A DNA stretch of 64,000 bases from Thiorhodospira sibirica ATCC 700588 (GTDB taxonomy: Bacteria > Pseudomonadota > Gammaproteobacteria > Ectothiorhodospirales > Ectothiorhodospiraceae): contig NZ_MU255056.1 in the NCBI RefSeq assembly GCF_000227725.2, positions 1,915,737-1,979,736 on the forward strand. Direction: 5' to 3'. Numbering within the stretch: position 1 is the first letter of the stretch; every line of letters starts with the position of its first letter. Positions 39,021 through 48,042 of the stretch are shown here, one piece after another. The position numbers were made by a program, and so were the translations under genes. The notes beneath the pieces are model-generated. The model made no database searches, was not told the origin of the DNA, and was given only the letters and a program-made list of their open reading frames with translations.

Positions 39021-41024
39021 TCAAAGTGCAAGAATCCCCAGTTGTATAAGTTTTTCAGGATCGTGCCATGCCTGCGATTCCAGCACTGCACGCTGGCTTT
39101 GTTCTTTTACAGCGGCCTCATAGTGCAATGCCTTAAGCGCAGCCGCTCGCAGCTGGGTAAAGCGCTCATAAAAAAACTGACATTGCGCGGTATCCTCTGC
39201 CAAAGCGGCAAAGACAGCGGCTTCCAGATAGTAGCAACCCCTATCCAGGGCAGCCAGCGCACGGGCATAAGTGTCGGCATTTTCCTGCCCCATGAGATAA
39301 CCAAAAAGCAGCAGATAAGCCCATGGGCCGGGGTCTGTATCATTTAGCCGCTTGCCAGCTTCTACCCGCCAAGGAGTGAGCAGACGGGCCATCTCAAGAT
39401 GGTCTACCGCCCAGGCATAGGCCGCCAGCGCACGCGCCATATACAGCGCATTATCATTGGCATGTGGCACGGCATCTGGTGCAATAATGTGCAGTTGAAT
39501 CTTAAGCAACACCGCAAGCTGTTCAGCCTGTTTACGATAGGCGTCAGGTTCTGATGCGATCCGACACCCCCAGGCAAGGAGATACAAAGAAGCGGTATGC
39601 GCCCGATACTCATCATTCAAAGCCTGCTTTGCAATGGCTTTCTTGGCATTCAATTCATCCATAGCAATGCTGTATTGCCCTAAGCGGGCATGGACACGCG
39701 CCATGGCATCAAAGCGTTTAGCCTGACCAGCATTATCACGCTGCGGATCTCTAACAACCAGCAGACGATGCTGATCCAGATCCTGGCGGGCGGTTTGTGG
39801 CAGATTCATATCAATAAGCAAATTGGCCCGCAGATTCAACAGATCGCGCTGAATTTCAGCATCATCGCAGGCAATAGCAAAAGCATCATGCAGATAGCTG
39901 GCCGTGCGTACATAATCACCAACCCGGCGGGCCTCCTTGGCTAATGCCCTGAACGCTTGCGGTGTGGTTTGACGACAGGCATCGGCCTTTAATGCCCGCA
40001 TCGCTTTATGGTCACGCTGCTCCGCCAGCCACAAAAGCGTAGGCAACAGATTTTCTTTAGTCTGTGGCCACATAGGCAAATGATGATAGGCATCAAGTGC
40101 TTGACGAAAATCCGCCTCGGAAGACCGATCCGTCAGCGGGCACGGATGCTCGCCGTGTACCCACTGATGCAGCTGCGCATGATTCCAGGGCGCACACGCC
40201 CCAGCACTCAAGGCCAACTCGCCCCATACCGTCAGACAACGCCAGCCACCATCAACCGCCTGCGTTGCACCACTCTGCTCGCCCACTAACGCGTGAGCCA
40301 GTGGCGCCTGTGGATCGGCACTTAGGGCCTGCAAGCGAGCCGTCACGATGGCCATCATCTTTGGAGCATCCAGTCGATCAATGGCACACACCACAGACTG
40401 CGCACCTGCAGCAAGCAGCCGTTGGGCCAGCGGATACATACTGTCATGCTGCTCGGCACAGGCTAATAACCAGATGGTGCGTGGCAGTGACAGACCTTCT
40501 GGCATATTAAACAGCGCTCCCGAGCTATCTAAAAGACCATGCGCCCCCCCATGAGCGAGTATAAACAGCTCATCACACGCCGCCAGATCTTCACGCAGAC
40601 TGATCTGTTTGACCGGGCGTAGCTGGTGTTGCCTGACCCAAGGTTCAAAAGCCGTGTTAAAGGCATACTCCTGCCGGGGAAACAGATTTAAATAGCGTAC
40701 CTGCTGCGTAGCCTGCGCGATGGGTTCACGCCAGCGATGGCTTCGGGCAACCAGAGCATATTTACCCAGCACACCACCCGCCCAAGGCAGCGTTTCCCAC
40801 GGACTATGCAGCCACTGTGCAGGCATCGTTTCATCTAGCACCAGCACCCAGCGCAAGCCCGTGTCAAGCCCCTGGCCGAACCGATGCAGTTTGTTTTGCA
40901 CATCCTGCCAGTCGCTGATATATGCGCTTTCTACGCCATCCCGATCCGAGCGCTTCCCCTCCAATAAGTATTTGCCCGTTGCTTCATCCAGGGTCATACT
41001 CAGTCTAAGCACCTGAAAATCCAT
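39021..41024 (-). CDS. CHAT-domain caspase-like protease with C-terminal helical repeats
   Basis: This 667-residue protein starts at the ATG at 41024 (GGAG 8 bases upstream). Residues about 60-275 are a CHAT (caspase HetF-associated) domain: SPWETLPWAGGVLG, then LFILAHGGAHG with His158 and IWLLACAEQ with Cys189, the expected catalytic dyad, then GAQSVVCAIDRL. Residues from about 300 to the end are alpha-helical and TPR-like. No CARF or SAVED sensor is visible. CHAT first and helices second is the reverse of the Craspase TPR-CHAT order. It lies directly downstream of the 392-residue gene, in one run with the sigma-like gene. Confidence 0.85.
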   Translation of the reverse strand: MDFQVLRLSMTLDEATGKYLLEGKRSDRDGVESAYISDWQDVQNKLHRFGQGLDTGLRWVLVLDETMPAQWLHSPWETLPWAGGVLGKYALVARSHRWREPIAQATQQVRYLNLFPRQEYAFNTAFEPWVRQHQLRPVKQISLREDLAACDELFILAHGGAHGLLDSSGALFNMPEGLSLPRTIWLLACAEQHDSMYPLAQRLLAAGAQSVVCAIDRLDAPKMMAIVTARLQALSADPQAPLAHALVGEQSGATQAVDGGWRCLTVWGELALSAGACAPWNHAQLHQWVHGEHPCPLTDRSSEADFRQALDAYHHLPMWPQTKENLLPTLLWLAEQRDHKAMRALKADACRQTTPQAFRALAKEARRVGDYVRTASYLHDAFAIACDDAEIQRDLLNLRANLLIDMNLPQTARQDLDQHRLLVVRDPQRDNAGQAKRFDAMARVHARLGQYSIAMDELNAKKAIAKQALNDEYRAHTASLYLLAWGCRIASEPDAYRKQAEQLAVLLKIQLHIIAPDAVPHANDNALYMARALAAYAWAVDHLEMARLLTPWRVEAGKRLNDTDPGPWAYLLLFGYLMGQENADTYARALAALDRGCYYLEAAVFAALAEDTAQCQFFYERFTQLRAAALKALHYEAAVKEQSQRAVLESQAWHDPEKLIQLGILAL

Positions 41025-41072
41025 CAAAAACTCTCCATCGTTATGTATGTTTCGCAAGCATATCGCATCAAG

Positions 41073-42251
41073 CTACCCCCGCCCCGCCAAAGGCAGGATG
41101 CGCACCTCGCCATGATGCAACAAGCGCAATTCAGCATGGGTTTCTTCCCAGCTCATCGTGCAGGTGCTTTGCGGATGAAGGGTCACAGCATCACTAAGCG
41201 TTTCCCCTTCCCACAGCTCAATCTCCACCGCCCGCTCGCCCAGGGACTGCACCTCCAGCGTCCCATGTTGGGCATCATTAAATCTGAGCAAGCGCACCCG
41301 TGCCCGTCCAACCCAGATAATATCTGGCAGCTGCGCAGACTGGGCAGCCGTATGCATAGGCACCGCAACCGGTTGCACCACCTCCAAATCTGACCAGAGA
41401 TTGCGAATATTCGCAATAAGGTCTGACCACCACTCTTGCATATTCGCACCCCTCTGCAAAGCCAGCTGTGCCAGTTCACGCAAAGGCGCAGCGGCTTCCA
41501 GTAAAATCTCCTGATAGTCCCTGCGCGGGTCATCGACCCCACTCAGAGGCGTTCCAGTGACCACCGCTAAGCCGTGAGATGTTGAACGCACCACAACACG
41601 CCCTGGACATGAGGGCTGTGTGGCATCCGGCGGCGCGGTGAGAAAATCAGCCGCCAACGATCGCACCGCCTGCATCCGCGCTGGACTTAACTGCCCCATC
41701 ACCCGCGATTTGGCATGAACGGGGACTACCACCGGGTTCCATAGCTGCACCATCCCCACCTCTGGATCAAAGGGCTGATCCTGCTCTTGAAGAATGAAGT
41801 CCCAATGAGTGGCATAGCTGACCTCTCCAGACGCCATCCACCCATGCCAGTAGTTATCCAGCAGTTCATGTGGCGCATCAAGCACTACATACAGCGGCGC
41901 TCCTAAAAAGCCCTCAAAATCAGCATTTTTTGGGATCTCCAGGTGCTCAATAGCAACAATTTGCCCCGCTGTGGGGACCGCATCAAAACGGGCCTTTGTC
42001 GCCGCACAACGACGGGCGATTAAATCCCTGATCGCGGATGGAATCAATGGATCCGTAGATGTTTGTATCTCCACCTCGGTTTGCTGATCTTCTTCAATAT
42101 GTCCATAAACAGCCCAGTCCGGATGGGCCAGCACCTTTTCACGCAAAGCAGGGGATAGCTCATTATCATGCATCGCCTGAATGAGGCGGTCTGATAACCC
42201 AAGATGTTTACGTTCAATAACCGTTAATGGCGGATGCAATAAGTGACTCAT
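41073..42251 (-). CDS. Unrecognised protein between sigma-like and CHAT genes
   Basis: This 392-residue protein starts at the ATG at 42251, with GGAGG 5 bases upstream. I do not recognise its family. The N-terminal 70 residues are charged and helical, and the middle (YVVLDAPHELLDNYWHGWM, then THWDFIL and VQLWNPVVVP) looks like a folded alpha/beta core. The C-terminal 90 residues appear all-beta (IIWVGRARVRLLRF, GTLEVQSLGERAVEIELW, ELRLLHHGEVRILPL). Its place between a sigma-like factor and a CHAT protease makes it a candidate regulator or protease substrate, for example an anti-sigma factor; this rests on context only. Confidence 0.7.
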   Translation of the reverse strand: MSHLLHPPLTVIERKHLGLSDRLIQAMHDNELSPALREKVLAHPDWAVYGHIEEDQQTEVEIQTSTDPLIPSAIRDLIARRCAATKARFDAVPTAGQIVAIEHLEIPKNADFEGFLGAPLYVVLDAPHELLDNYWHGWMASGEVSYATHWDFILQEQDQPFDPEVGMVQLWNPVVVPVHAKSRVMGQLSPARMQAVRSLAADFLTAPPDATQPSCPGRVVVRSTSHGLAVVTGTPLSGVDDPRRDYQEILLEAAAPLRELAQLALQRGANMQEWWSDLIANIRNLWSDLEVVQPVAVPMHTAAQSAQLPDIIWVGRARVRLLRFNDAQHGTLEVQSLGERAVEIELWEGETLSDAVTLHPQSTCTMSWEETHAELRLLHHGEVRILPLAGRG

Positions 42252-42340
42252 GGGAACCTCCACAAAAAAAGTTGAATAATGCTTACATGGCAGCAATAGC
42301 CCTAAGGCTGTGCATGGATTAACGCATAGGGGCGCAGACC

Positions 42341-43174
42341 TCAACCCGGGGCGTCATCCTGCCGTTCTACCCAACTCAACGCTTCAGCACACAAGATTTT
42401 CAAAGCTTCGGCAATGGCCAATCGGTTTTCTGGAATCAGATCAATACCCAAGGAGCGCAGCCATTGACCCAGGAGGGTTTTCTCCGCAAACCCTTGATAG
42501 TTACCCGCATCACGCCAGTTAAAGCCCAGTTTTTCCGCCTTATACGCATAGGACTGAATTTTTTTACGTTTTGCCAGCTTGCCCAGCGGCTCCCGGTCAT
42601 CGGCGTCCTGGCAGTAGTGATAGCCAATAAAGAGAATCACCCAATATTTATCGGGATGGCTATACTCCTTGATAATTTTTCGAAGCGATGCCGCAACAAA
42701 TGCCTCCGAAAGCCCAAGCTCATTCAAAGCACTAAAATGACCTGAAACATCTTCGCCCGCACGCGCATTATCTTCCCATTGCTTATGCGCCTCCTTGTCA
42801 GTAACATTTATTTCTTCGTCTTCTTCTTCACCGGCGCTTTCAAAATGATCCGATATTTCCCTTCTATGGATTTTTTCATATTTTCGCGCAACATCTTCGA
42901 GGTATCTTTTATAGAATAATTTCAATGCACCAACATGGTCACAGCGTGTATTTTCACCTCCACCAAAAACTTTATCCATAAAAAAATCAGAAATATACTG
43001 ATCTTTGCGTTGCGTATCGTCCAACCCGTCCAATCCCTCCAAACGTGCAAAGGGTCGGGTATAATTGCGTAGCAATTTTTCAATGAGTCGGTATAATTGC
43101 TCCAATTTTTCAGGATCACCTTCGCCGCGACTGTTCCAAAGATCACTTAACTCTTTATCAAATTCATTACTCAT
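42341..43174 (-). CDS. Sigma-70-like (ECF-type) transcription factor
   Basis: This 277-residue protein has a region-2-like N-terminal part (LEQLYRLIEKLLRNYTRP, then SDFFMDKVFGG and GALKLFYKRYLEDVARKYEK) with the pattern of sigma region 2. An acidic linker (ESAGEEEDEEINV) follows, and then a possible region-4 helix-turn-helix (LGKLAKRKKIQSYAYKAEKLG). The match is by eye and remote. GGATG precedes the ATG at 43174, and the PemK-like gene ends 15 bp upstream. With the 392-residue protein and the CHAT protease it suggests a protease-controlled sigma circuit. Confidence 0.6.
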   Translation of the reverse strand: MSNEFDKELSDLWNSRGEGDPEKLEQLYRLIEKLLRNYTRPFARLEGLDGLDDTQRKDQYISDFFMDKVFGGGENTRCDHVGALKLFYKRYLEDVARKYEKIHRREISDHFESAGEEEDEEINVTDKEAHKQWEDNARAGEDVSGHFSALNELGLSEAFVAASLRKIIKEYSHPDKYWVILFIGYHYCQDADDREPLGKLAKRKKIQSYAYKAEKLGFNWRDAGNYQGFAEKTLLGQWLRSLGIDLIPENRLAIAEALKILCAEALSWVERQDDAPG

Positions 43175-43189
43175 CTTAACATCCTTAAA

Positions 43190-43615
43190 TCAATAACGAT
43201 GGCGCAACCAATGGAATAATGCAATGCGTGCCTCTTGGGAAAGCATACCGATTTTCTTTCCTACGCTTAAATGCGGCACTGTTTCGTAACGCCAATAAAC
43301 AAAGCTTTGCGTTTTCTGCTGCTTTTCCTTCCGCATTAAAATATGCTCTGGCTCTAGTTTGAAAAAATTCATGGGATCCCATGTTTTCGGGTTTCGGGTA
43401 CACGGTAAAACAATGGCGTGTACCAAATCATCACGCATGATGGAAACTACTGGGCGAGAATCACTGGGTACCGGATAGCGATCTGATCCAAAAATCAGTG
43501 CGCGCTGGTCGCACCAAAAGATAAAGCCCTCCGCTTTACCCAAAACCATTTCAGACGGCGCCGCCGGTTGCTCGTTTTTAGCCACCGATCGCTTTTTTTT
43601 ATAAGCACGAAACAT
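43190..43615 (-). CDS. PemK/MazF-like small protein
   Basis: This 141-residue protein has a basic start (MFRAYKKKRSVAK), then a beta-rich part with RPVVSIMRDD and HAIVLPCTRNPKTW, and later FVYWRYETVPHLSVGKKIGML. The order of a strand with R-P-V-V, a P-C-T strand and a late IGxLS helix resembles the PemK/MazF RNase fold, but the match is weak. GAGGG lies upstream of the ATG. There is no MazE-like antitoxin next to it; the next gene is the sigma-like factor, 15 bp downstream. Confidence 0.45.
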   Translation of the reverse strand: MFRAYKKKRSVAKNEQPAAPSEMVLGKAEGFIFWCDQRALIFGSDRYPVPSDSRPVVSIMRDDLVHAIVLPCTRNPKTWDPMNFFKLEPEHILMRKEKQQKTQSFVYWRYETVPHLSVGKKIGMLSQEARIALFHWLRHRY

Positions 43616-43673
43616 GAATAGTCCCTCTGATTATTGTGTTGTATAAATAAACAAAAAAGGTGCTATTAAAAAT

Positions 43674-44189
43674 TTAAAAATAGAAAAATAAAAAGCAACA
43701 AATGCAATCAAAATAAATGCCTTTTTTGTTAAAAATTTTTTTATTTTTTTTGTATATAATTGCACCCTCTCTTGAGTTTTCAAATATTGAAATTATTCTT
43801 TCTTTTGAGTATCCTATTTTTTCAATAGCTTTATAATAGTTATTCTTATTTTCTAAATCCTCATAGATTTTATTTGAAATAAATTTTTTGGGGCTGAACC
43901 TGCAGGTAAAAACAAAATTAAATAAACTTGATCGATATTTATTGATTGCATAAATACCATAAAAAACAGGAAAAAAATACACTATCAATAAAAAATAAAA
44001 AAGCACCTTACTTTTTATTAAAAAGGAAAATAAATATATAGCAAAAAACAAAACAAATGCTATAAAAAACACCCATAAAAACAAATAAAAAATTATTTTA
44101 TTTGTTTTGCTTTCTGTTTCTTTTAAACCTTCTTGAACTTTTTCTTGTATTATATCGATTGCTTTTTTGTCTAAAATTGACTTTATCAT
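43674..44189 (-). CDS. AT-rich membrane protein of unknown function
   Basis: This 171-residue protein (from the ATG at 44189, MIKSILDKKA) has two hydrophobic stretches near residues 30-50 and 60-80, and a lysine/asparagine-rich C-terminal half. The gene is very AT-rich compared with both neighbours (long A and T runs, AT-ending codons), a sign of recent arrival from a low-GC donor. No SD sequence is visible at the chosen start, so the start is uncertain. I do not recognise a family. It lies between a terminator and the PemK-like gene. Confidence 0.5.
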   Translation of the reverse strand: MIKSILDKKAIDIIQEKVQEGLKETESKTNKIIFYLFLWVFFIAFVLFFAIYLFSFLIKSKVLFYFLLIVYFFPVFYGIYAINKYRSSLFNFVFTCRFSPKKFISNKIYEDLENKNNYYKAIEKIGYSKERIISIFENSREGAIIYKKNKKIFNKKGIYFDCICCFLFFYF

Positions 44190-44226
44190 ATTTTTATTTT
44201 TAAGAAAAGTTTTTTGATTATGCAGC

Positions 44227-44255
44227 GATAAAACAAGCCGGGCGCGTGCCCGGCT
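44227..44255 (-). terminator. Intrinsic terminator after cmr6 (set b)
   Basis: On the reverse strand AGCCGGGC-ACGC-GCCCGGCT is an 8-bp GC stem with a 4-base loop, followed by TGTTTTATC. It lies 48 bp after the stop of the second cmr6 and should separate set b from the AT-rich and sigma-like genes. Confidence 0.7.
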
Positions 44256-44302
44256 CATAAACAGCGATTAAAAAAGGTGGAAAGGGCGCACAGTGTAAAT
44301 AC

Positions 44303-45478
44303 TTAGCCCTGACCGCCTTCTAGTTCACGCACGGCTGGCAGATACTCCTTTTGTTTGTTTTTGCTGGTATATTTTTTAAAAAACTCCCGAGCAAAAGCCG
44401 CCAGTTCGCGTTTTTCAGCATCCGGCCAGGCGTTAGCCTCACTAACGGCCTGATGCAATTCACGGCAATAATCGCCATTGCTTTGTGGCTGCTGGTTTTG
44501 CGGGAGCTCGCTTTGCTTCTTCAGTGTTTTAATCCGCAGCGCTTGCTCAGATAAACCCTGCTCCTCGGCCTGCTCTTGTTGTGCGACCTGTATCGCATCC
44601 TGTTCCTGCAGCACTTGATCCAATTCGCGCTGTTGGCGATCCGTGGGTGGTAAAAAGGCCCCATAACCGGCAGCGGTCTTGGCACCGGCGCCCAGCGTAC
44701 TAAGCGCCTGATCCAGCGCATATTCCACCAAGGCGAGCACATCATGACTATCGTCTTGCTGGAGGCGCGGGGCAAAACTAAACTGCATCAATACATCACT
44801 CACCGCCAAAAAAGGCACCGGCACCGGGTCATGCCAATCCGCCGGCACACACTTAGCACCATGCGTTTGCACACTACCGCCTTTTTCATACCAATCGCCC
44901 ATGTGTGGCGTCATGGTATCCACCACCAGCTTCACCGGTTGCACCGGCAGCGCATCAAAAAAGATAATCTCGCCGGTAGTAAAATCAACCGTGCTCAGAT
45001 TCGGGTCTTTATCCTCGCTCCCAAACAGACGCAACAACGCCGCCTGCGGGTTTTGCAGATTCTGCTCAATCCAGGCCCGCACCATCCCCTTCACACTACT
45101 GCCGGGCAGATACGGCACCGCCAGCGTAGGATGAAACAACAAGGCATTCTCCACCGGATGCGGATGACCCAAACCGGTGACAAAATTCCAGGCCGCCCGG
45201 CGAAACAGCATCTTACCGTGACAGGCCTGGGTTAAGGCGCGCTGGCGTAGCAGGGCATATTCCAAACGATGTTTTTCACCACACTGCCCATCCTGGCCAT
45301 TCATACTTTTCAGGCCTTTAAGAAACTGCACCTTCGCTTCTTCATGAACCACATACTGATCATCATAGGTATTGAAAAAACGCTCAAACCACAGTCCCGG
45401 ATGGGCCTTTGATTGTGCCCGCCCACGACTGGCCTGCTCGCCCGATGGAATCGTATGTCCTTGATATAACGGCAACAT
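44303..45478 (-). CDS. cmr6: Type III-B RAMP protein Cmr6 (set b)
   Basis: This 391-residue Cmr6 has AHPGLWFERFFNTY near residue 25, then VPYLPGSSVKGMVRAWI and the GAGAKTAAGYGAF loop, matching set a in order but not closely in sequence. A C-terminal extension of about 90 charged, glutamine-rich residues (LQEQDAIQVAQQEQAEEQ) is absent from set a. It starts 11 bp after cmr5 and ends the set b operon. Confidence 0.93.
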   Translation of the reverse strand: MLPLYQGHTIPSGEQASRGRAQSKAHPGLWFERFFNTYDDQYVVHEEAKVQFLKGLKSMNGQDGQCGEKHRLEYALLRQRALTQACHGKMLFRRAAWNFVTGLGHPHPVENALLFHPTLAVPYLPGSSVKGMVRAWIEQNLQNPQAALLRLFGSEDKDPNLSTVDFTTGEIIFFDALPVQPVKLVVDTMTPHMGDWYEKGGSVQTHGAKCVPADWHDPVPVPFLAVSDVLMQFSFAPRLQQDDSHDVLALVEYALDQALSTLGAGAKTAAGYGAFLPPTDRQQRELDQVLQEQDAIQVAQQEQAEEQGLSEQALRIKTLKKQSELPQNQQPQSNGDYCRELHQAVSEANAWPDAEKRELAAFAREFFKKYTSKNKQKEYLPAVRELEGGQG

Positions 45479-45489
45479 ATCGCCCTCCT

Positions 45490-45894
45490 TCAGGCCGCAT
45501 CATCGGCACTGATCAGCGCCTCGGCAAATTTTTTCACCCAGATCATCAACGCCAAAGTCTCCGCCTGAGCGCGCCGATACATCATCTGATCATGCTGCGT
45601 GATCGCCTTGAGCAAGCGCGGCGCCTCGTTGGTTCCGGCATACACCTGACCTGAGCGGCACAGCCAATCCTCAACCATCTGGTAAATCATCCCATAGGCA
45701 TGAAATTTTTCCCGTTTGGAATAATAAAACGCCATGGCCTGCCCAAAGCCATTGCTTTGAATCATCGCCGGCAGACGGCGGGCATAGCTTTTCAGCTCCT
45801 TGTGCTGATAATGCGAGTTTTCTGGCATCGCCAAAGCGTTTTCAATGGCGCGTAACGCAAACTCAGCCCGTTGTTGCTCAATCAGCTTAGACAT
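45490..45894 (-). CDS. cmr5: Type III-B small subunit Cmr5 (set b)
   Basis: This 134-residue helical protein starts at the ATG at 45894 (MSKLIEQQRAEFALRAIEN). KSYARRLPAMIQSNGFGQAMAF is the Cmr5 family segment, read here in overlapping parts. It is clearly related to but diverged from the set a copy. It follows cmr4 by 2 bp. Confidence 0.92.
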   Translation of the reverse strand: MSKLIEQQRAEFALRAIENALAMPENSHYQHKELKSYARRLPAMIQSNGFGQAMAFYYSKREKFHAYGMIYQMVEDWLCRSGQVYAGTNEAPRLLKAITQHDQMMYRRAQAETLALMIWVKKFAEALISADDAA

Positions 45895-45896
45895 AC

Positions 45897-46799
45897 TCAC
45901 CCCTCCGCATGAACGCGGGCCACCCGACACCAGCCCATCCCGGTCGTTTCATTGCCGCCGATCTGCACATAAGGCGTGGCAAACAGCTGCTCGGTGAGCG
46001 TATCCAACAAAACCTTTGCCTCCATGGGATGCTCTGGCTTGCGCGAAGGCTGCGCACTGAGCACGGTATATAGCATTGTCTCAGCGGGCAGATTCTCCTC
46101 ATACCACAAAGCCCCCGCCGCCACCGTCTTGGTTGCGCTATTGATACGAATATGCGGCAACACCGGCAAGGCACTACGACACAAATGGCTAAAACTGTCA
46201 TCATCGACTAACACCAACTGCTCTTTCAGCACCTCACGCTGCGTCTGGACATCAATCCCGGCAACCGGAGCATCAAAGCGCTGTAACACACTCACCCACG
46301 CATCCATCCCAGGCCATTCCTTGTACGCAAAGCGAAACTCCTCCAGATACAGATCATCAAGGGGACGATCAATAAAGCCTAACGCCGTACCTGCCTCCAC
46401 CTTGGGCAAGGTCAGCGACACCCCCCCCAACTCCGCCCGCGCCAGATCCATCAACAAGCGGCGCAACAATGCCGGACAGGTCACCCACTTAAAATGCGTC
46501 GTCAAAGAACGCACGGGCAATAACAACAAGCGCGCATCACTGACCAGCAAGGCCCCGGCATGTTCGCTGGCGTTTTCCGTATCCGGCCCAAATGCCTGCA
46601 CAATTAACGTATTGTCCAGGGGCAACAACTCCGCCCTTGCCCGCAATGCCCCCTTCATCGACGAACCATACACACACGGCCAACCGGTATGCGCCTCACG
46701 CTGAATCGGCAAATCAATCACCGCCTCTTTGCCACCTCCACCGGCATGCAACGGGGTTTCACACGTCAATCCTAAAACCTGATGAGCGATAAAAGTCAT
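45897..46799 (-). CDS. cmr4: Type III-B backbone RNase Cmr4 (set b)
   Basis: This 300-residue Cas7-like backbone subunit has THE catalytic aspartate expected in AVIDLPIQRE near residue 28 and the RAMP loop VYGSSMKGALRAR. The C-terminal GGNETTGMGWCRV loop is typical. It should cut target RNA periodically. The stop is 2 bp before the cmr5 ATG. Confidence 0.95.
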   Translation of the reverse strand: MTFIAHQVLGLTCETPLHAGGGGKEAVIDLPIQREAHTGWPCVYGSSMKGALRARAELLPLDNTLIVQAFGPDTENASEHAGALLVSDARLLLLPVRSLTTHFKWVTCPALLRRLLMDLARAELGGVSLTLPKVEAGTALGFIDRPLDDLYLEEFRFAYKEWPGMDAWVSVLQRFDAPVAGIDVQTQREVLKEQLVLVDDDSFSHLCRSALPVLPHIRINSATKTVAAGALWYEENLPAETMLYTVLSAQPSRKPEHPMEAKVLLDTLTEQLFATPYVQIGGNETTGMGWCRVARVHAEG

Positions 46800-46857
46800 A
46801 GTGATAAAATCCTTAAACAGTCCTTAACAATAAACCCAAGGTAAGCGCATGGCCATG

Positions 46858-48042
46858 CTAGGCCATCCACCATCCCGCCAGCAAAAGCCCCGGCGCATGC
46901 AAACTATTCGCACTAAGCCGATAACCATGCAGCGCCTGAGCAGCGGCAGACATATCCTGCGCAGATGAGGTCGGCGTGACATAAAACACCGTCCCCGGCG
47001 CGGCAAAACTTCCCAGCGCCTTGGATTGACGCTGACGCATATCCCAGCCACCCCGGCGCAACGGACGATCCTGCACACAACTATGCAGATTCAGCGCAAT
47101 ACCGGCCACCTGCCCCGACCAATGGCTCACCAAACCGGCCGCATCCGTACACGCATGAAATCCCGGCAAACACCACGGCACGCCCTCTGTATCGGCGCTA
47201 TCCACCGTGCGCAAATCCCCCGGCGTTGCCAACAACACCGCCAGTCCACGCACGGCACTCACAGGCGGACTCAGCTCGGGCACCGGTAACGCCGCCACTG
47301 GCTCAATCGTCACCGCCGCACACCGCCCCTCCCCGCCCAACCGCACACTGGTCTGCTTAGGCAACTGCGCCGCCAACGCCTCAGGCACCCCCTGCACATA
47401 CACATCCACATAAAAGGTCTGCTTAGGGCGCAAATGCAAGGTCTGATACAACAACCCCTCCTTCACCGAGGCACGCCGCACATCCCGCGCAATCCCGATA
47501 CGTGGCTCCGAGGCAATCAAATCCGCCAGCGTCACCACCTCCGCCTGTGTGGGCACCGCACCCGCCAGCCAACGCTGCAAGCCCGTTGCCGTGACCCAGG
47601 CCGGCGCCAGCGGCTTACACCCCGGCGGCGCCCCAGCAGGCAACTCCGGCAAAGCCACATAACCCAGATCACACAGCACCGGCGCACCCACCGTCAAACG
47701 CATCACCGCAAAACCGCTACCATCAGCATGGGCTTTTTTTAGCAAATCCGCCGGCGCGGGATACAACACCTCATCCCCCCGCGCTAACTGCACCGCCGCA
47801 ATCTGCACGGCCCCAAGGCGCTCACCATCACCCAACAGCGCATAATGCTCCGCCTGCTCCTGGGCAAACGTATCCCACGATACCCCCAGGCAATCCCCCA
47901 AACAGGTACGAATCGCCCCATACAAGGTTCCAATGGGTGGCGGAAAATCTGAATACAGCTGCCCCACACCCACCGCATCATGCGAACGCGCCTCGCGAAA
48001 AAACCAGGTATCCACCATCTCCAAACGCCAGCGCAGCATCAC
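46858..48042 (-). CDS. cmr3: Type III-B Cmr3 (set b)
   Basis: This 394-residue Cas5-like subunit has FFREARSHDAVG, then FPPPIGTLYGAIRTCLG, and EPRIGIARDVRRASVKEGLLY, read in parts, all Cmr3 features. It lacks the basic N-terminal extension of the set a copy. Its start overlaps the cmr2 end by 4 bp. Confidence 0.93.
   Translation of the reverse strand: MMLRWRLEMVDTWFFREARSHDAVGVGQLYSDFPPPIGTLYGAIRTCLGDCLGVSWDTFAQEQAEHYALLGDGERLGAVQIAAVQLARGDEVLYPAPADLLKKAHADGSGFAVMRLTVGAPVLCDLGYVALPELPAGAPPGCKPLAPAWVTATGLQRWLAGAVPTQAEVVTLADLIASEPRIGIARDVRRASVKEGLLYQTLHLRPKQTFYVDVYVQGVPEALAAQLPKQTSVRLGGEGRCAAVTIEPVAALPVPELSPPVSAVRGLAVLLATPGDLRTVDSADTEGVPWCLPGFHACTDAAGLVSHWSGQVAGIALNLHSCVQDRPLRRGGWDMRQRQSKALGSFAAPGTVFYVTPTSSAQDMSAAAQALHGYRLSANSLHAPGLLLAGWWMA

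Noticed and set aside
39021..41024. A CARF or SAVED sensor in the CHAT protein
   Set aside because: The part before the CHAT core is too short and lacks the CARF glycine/threonine loop; the C-terminal half looks helical.
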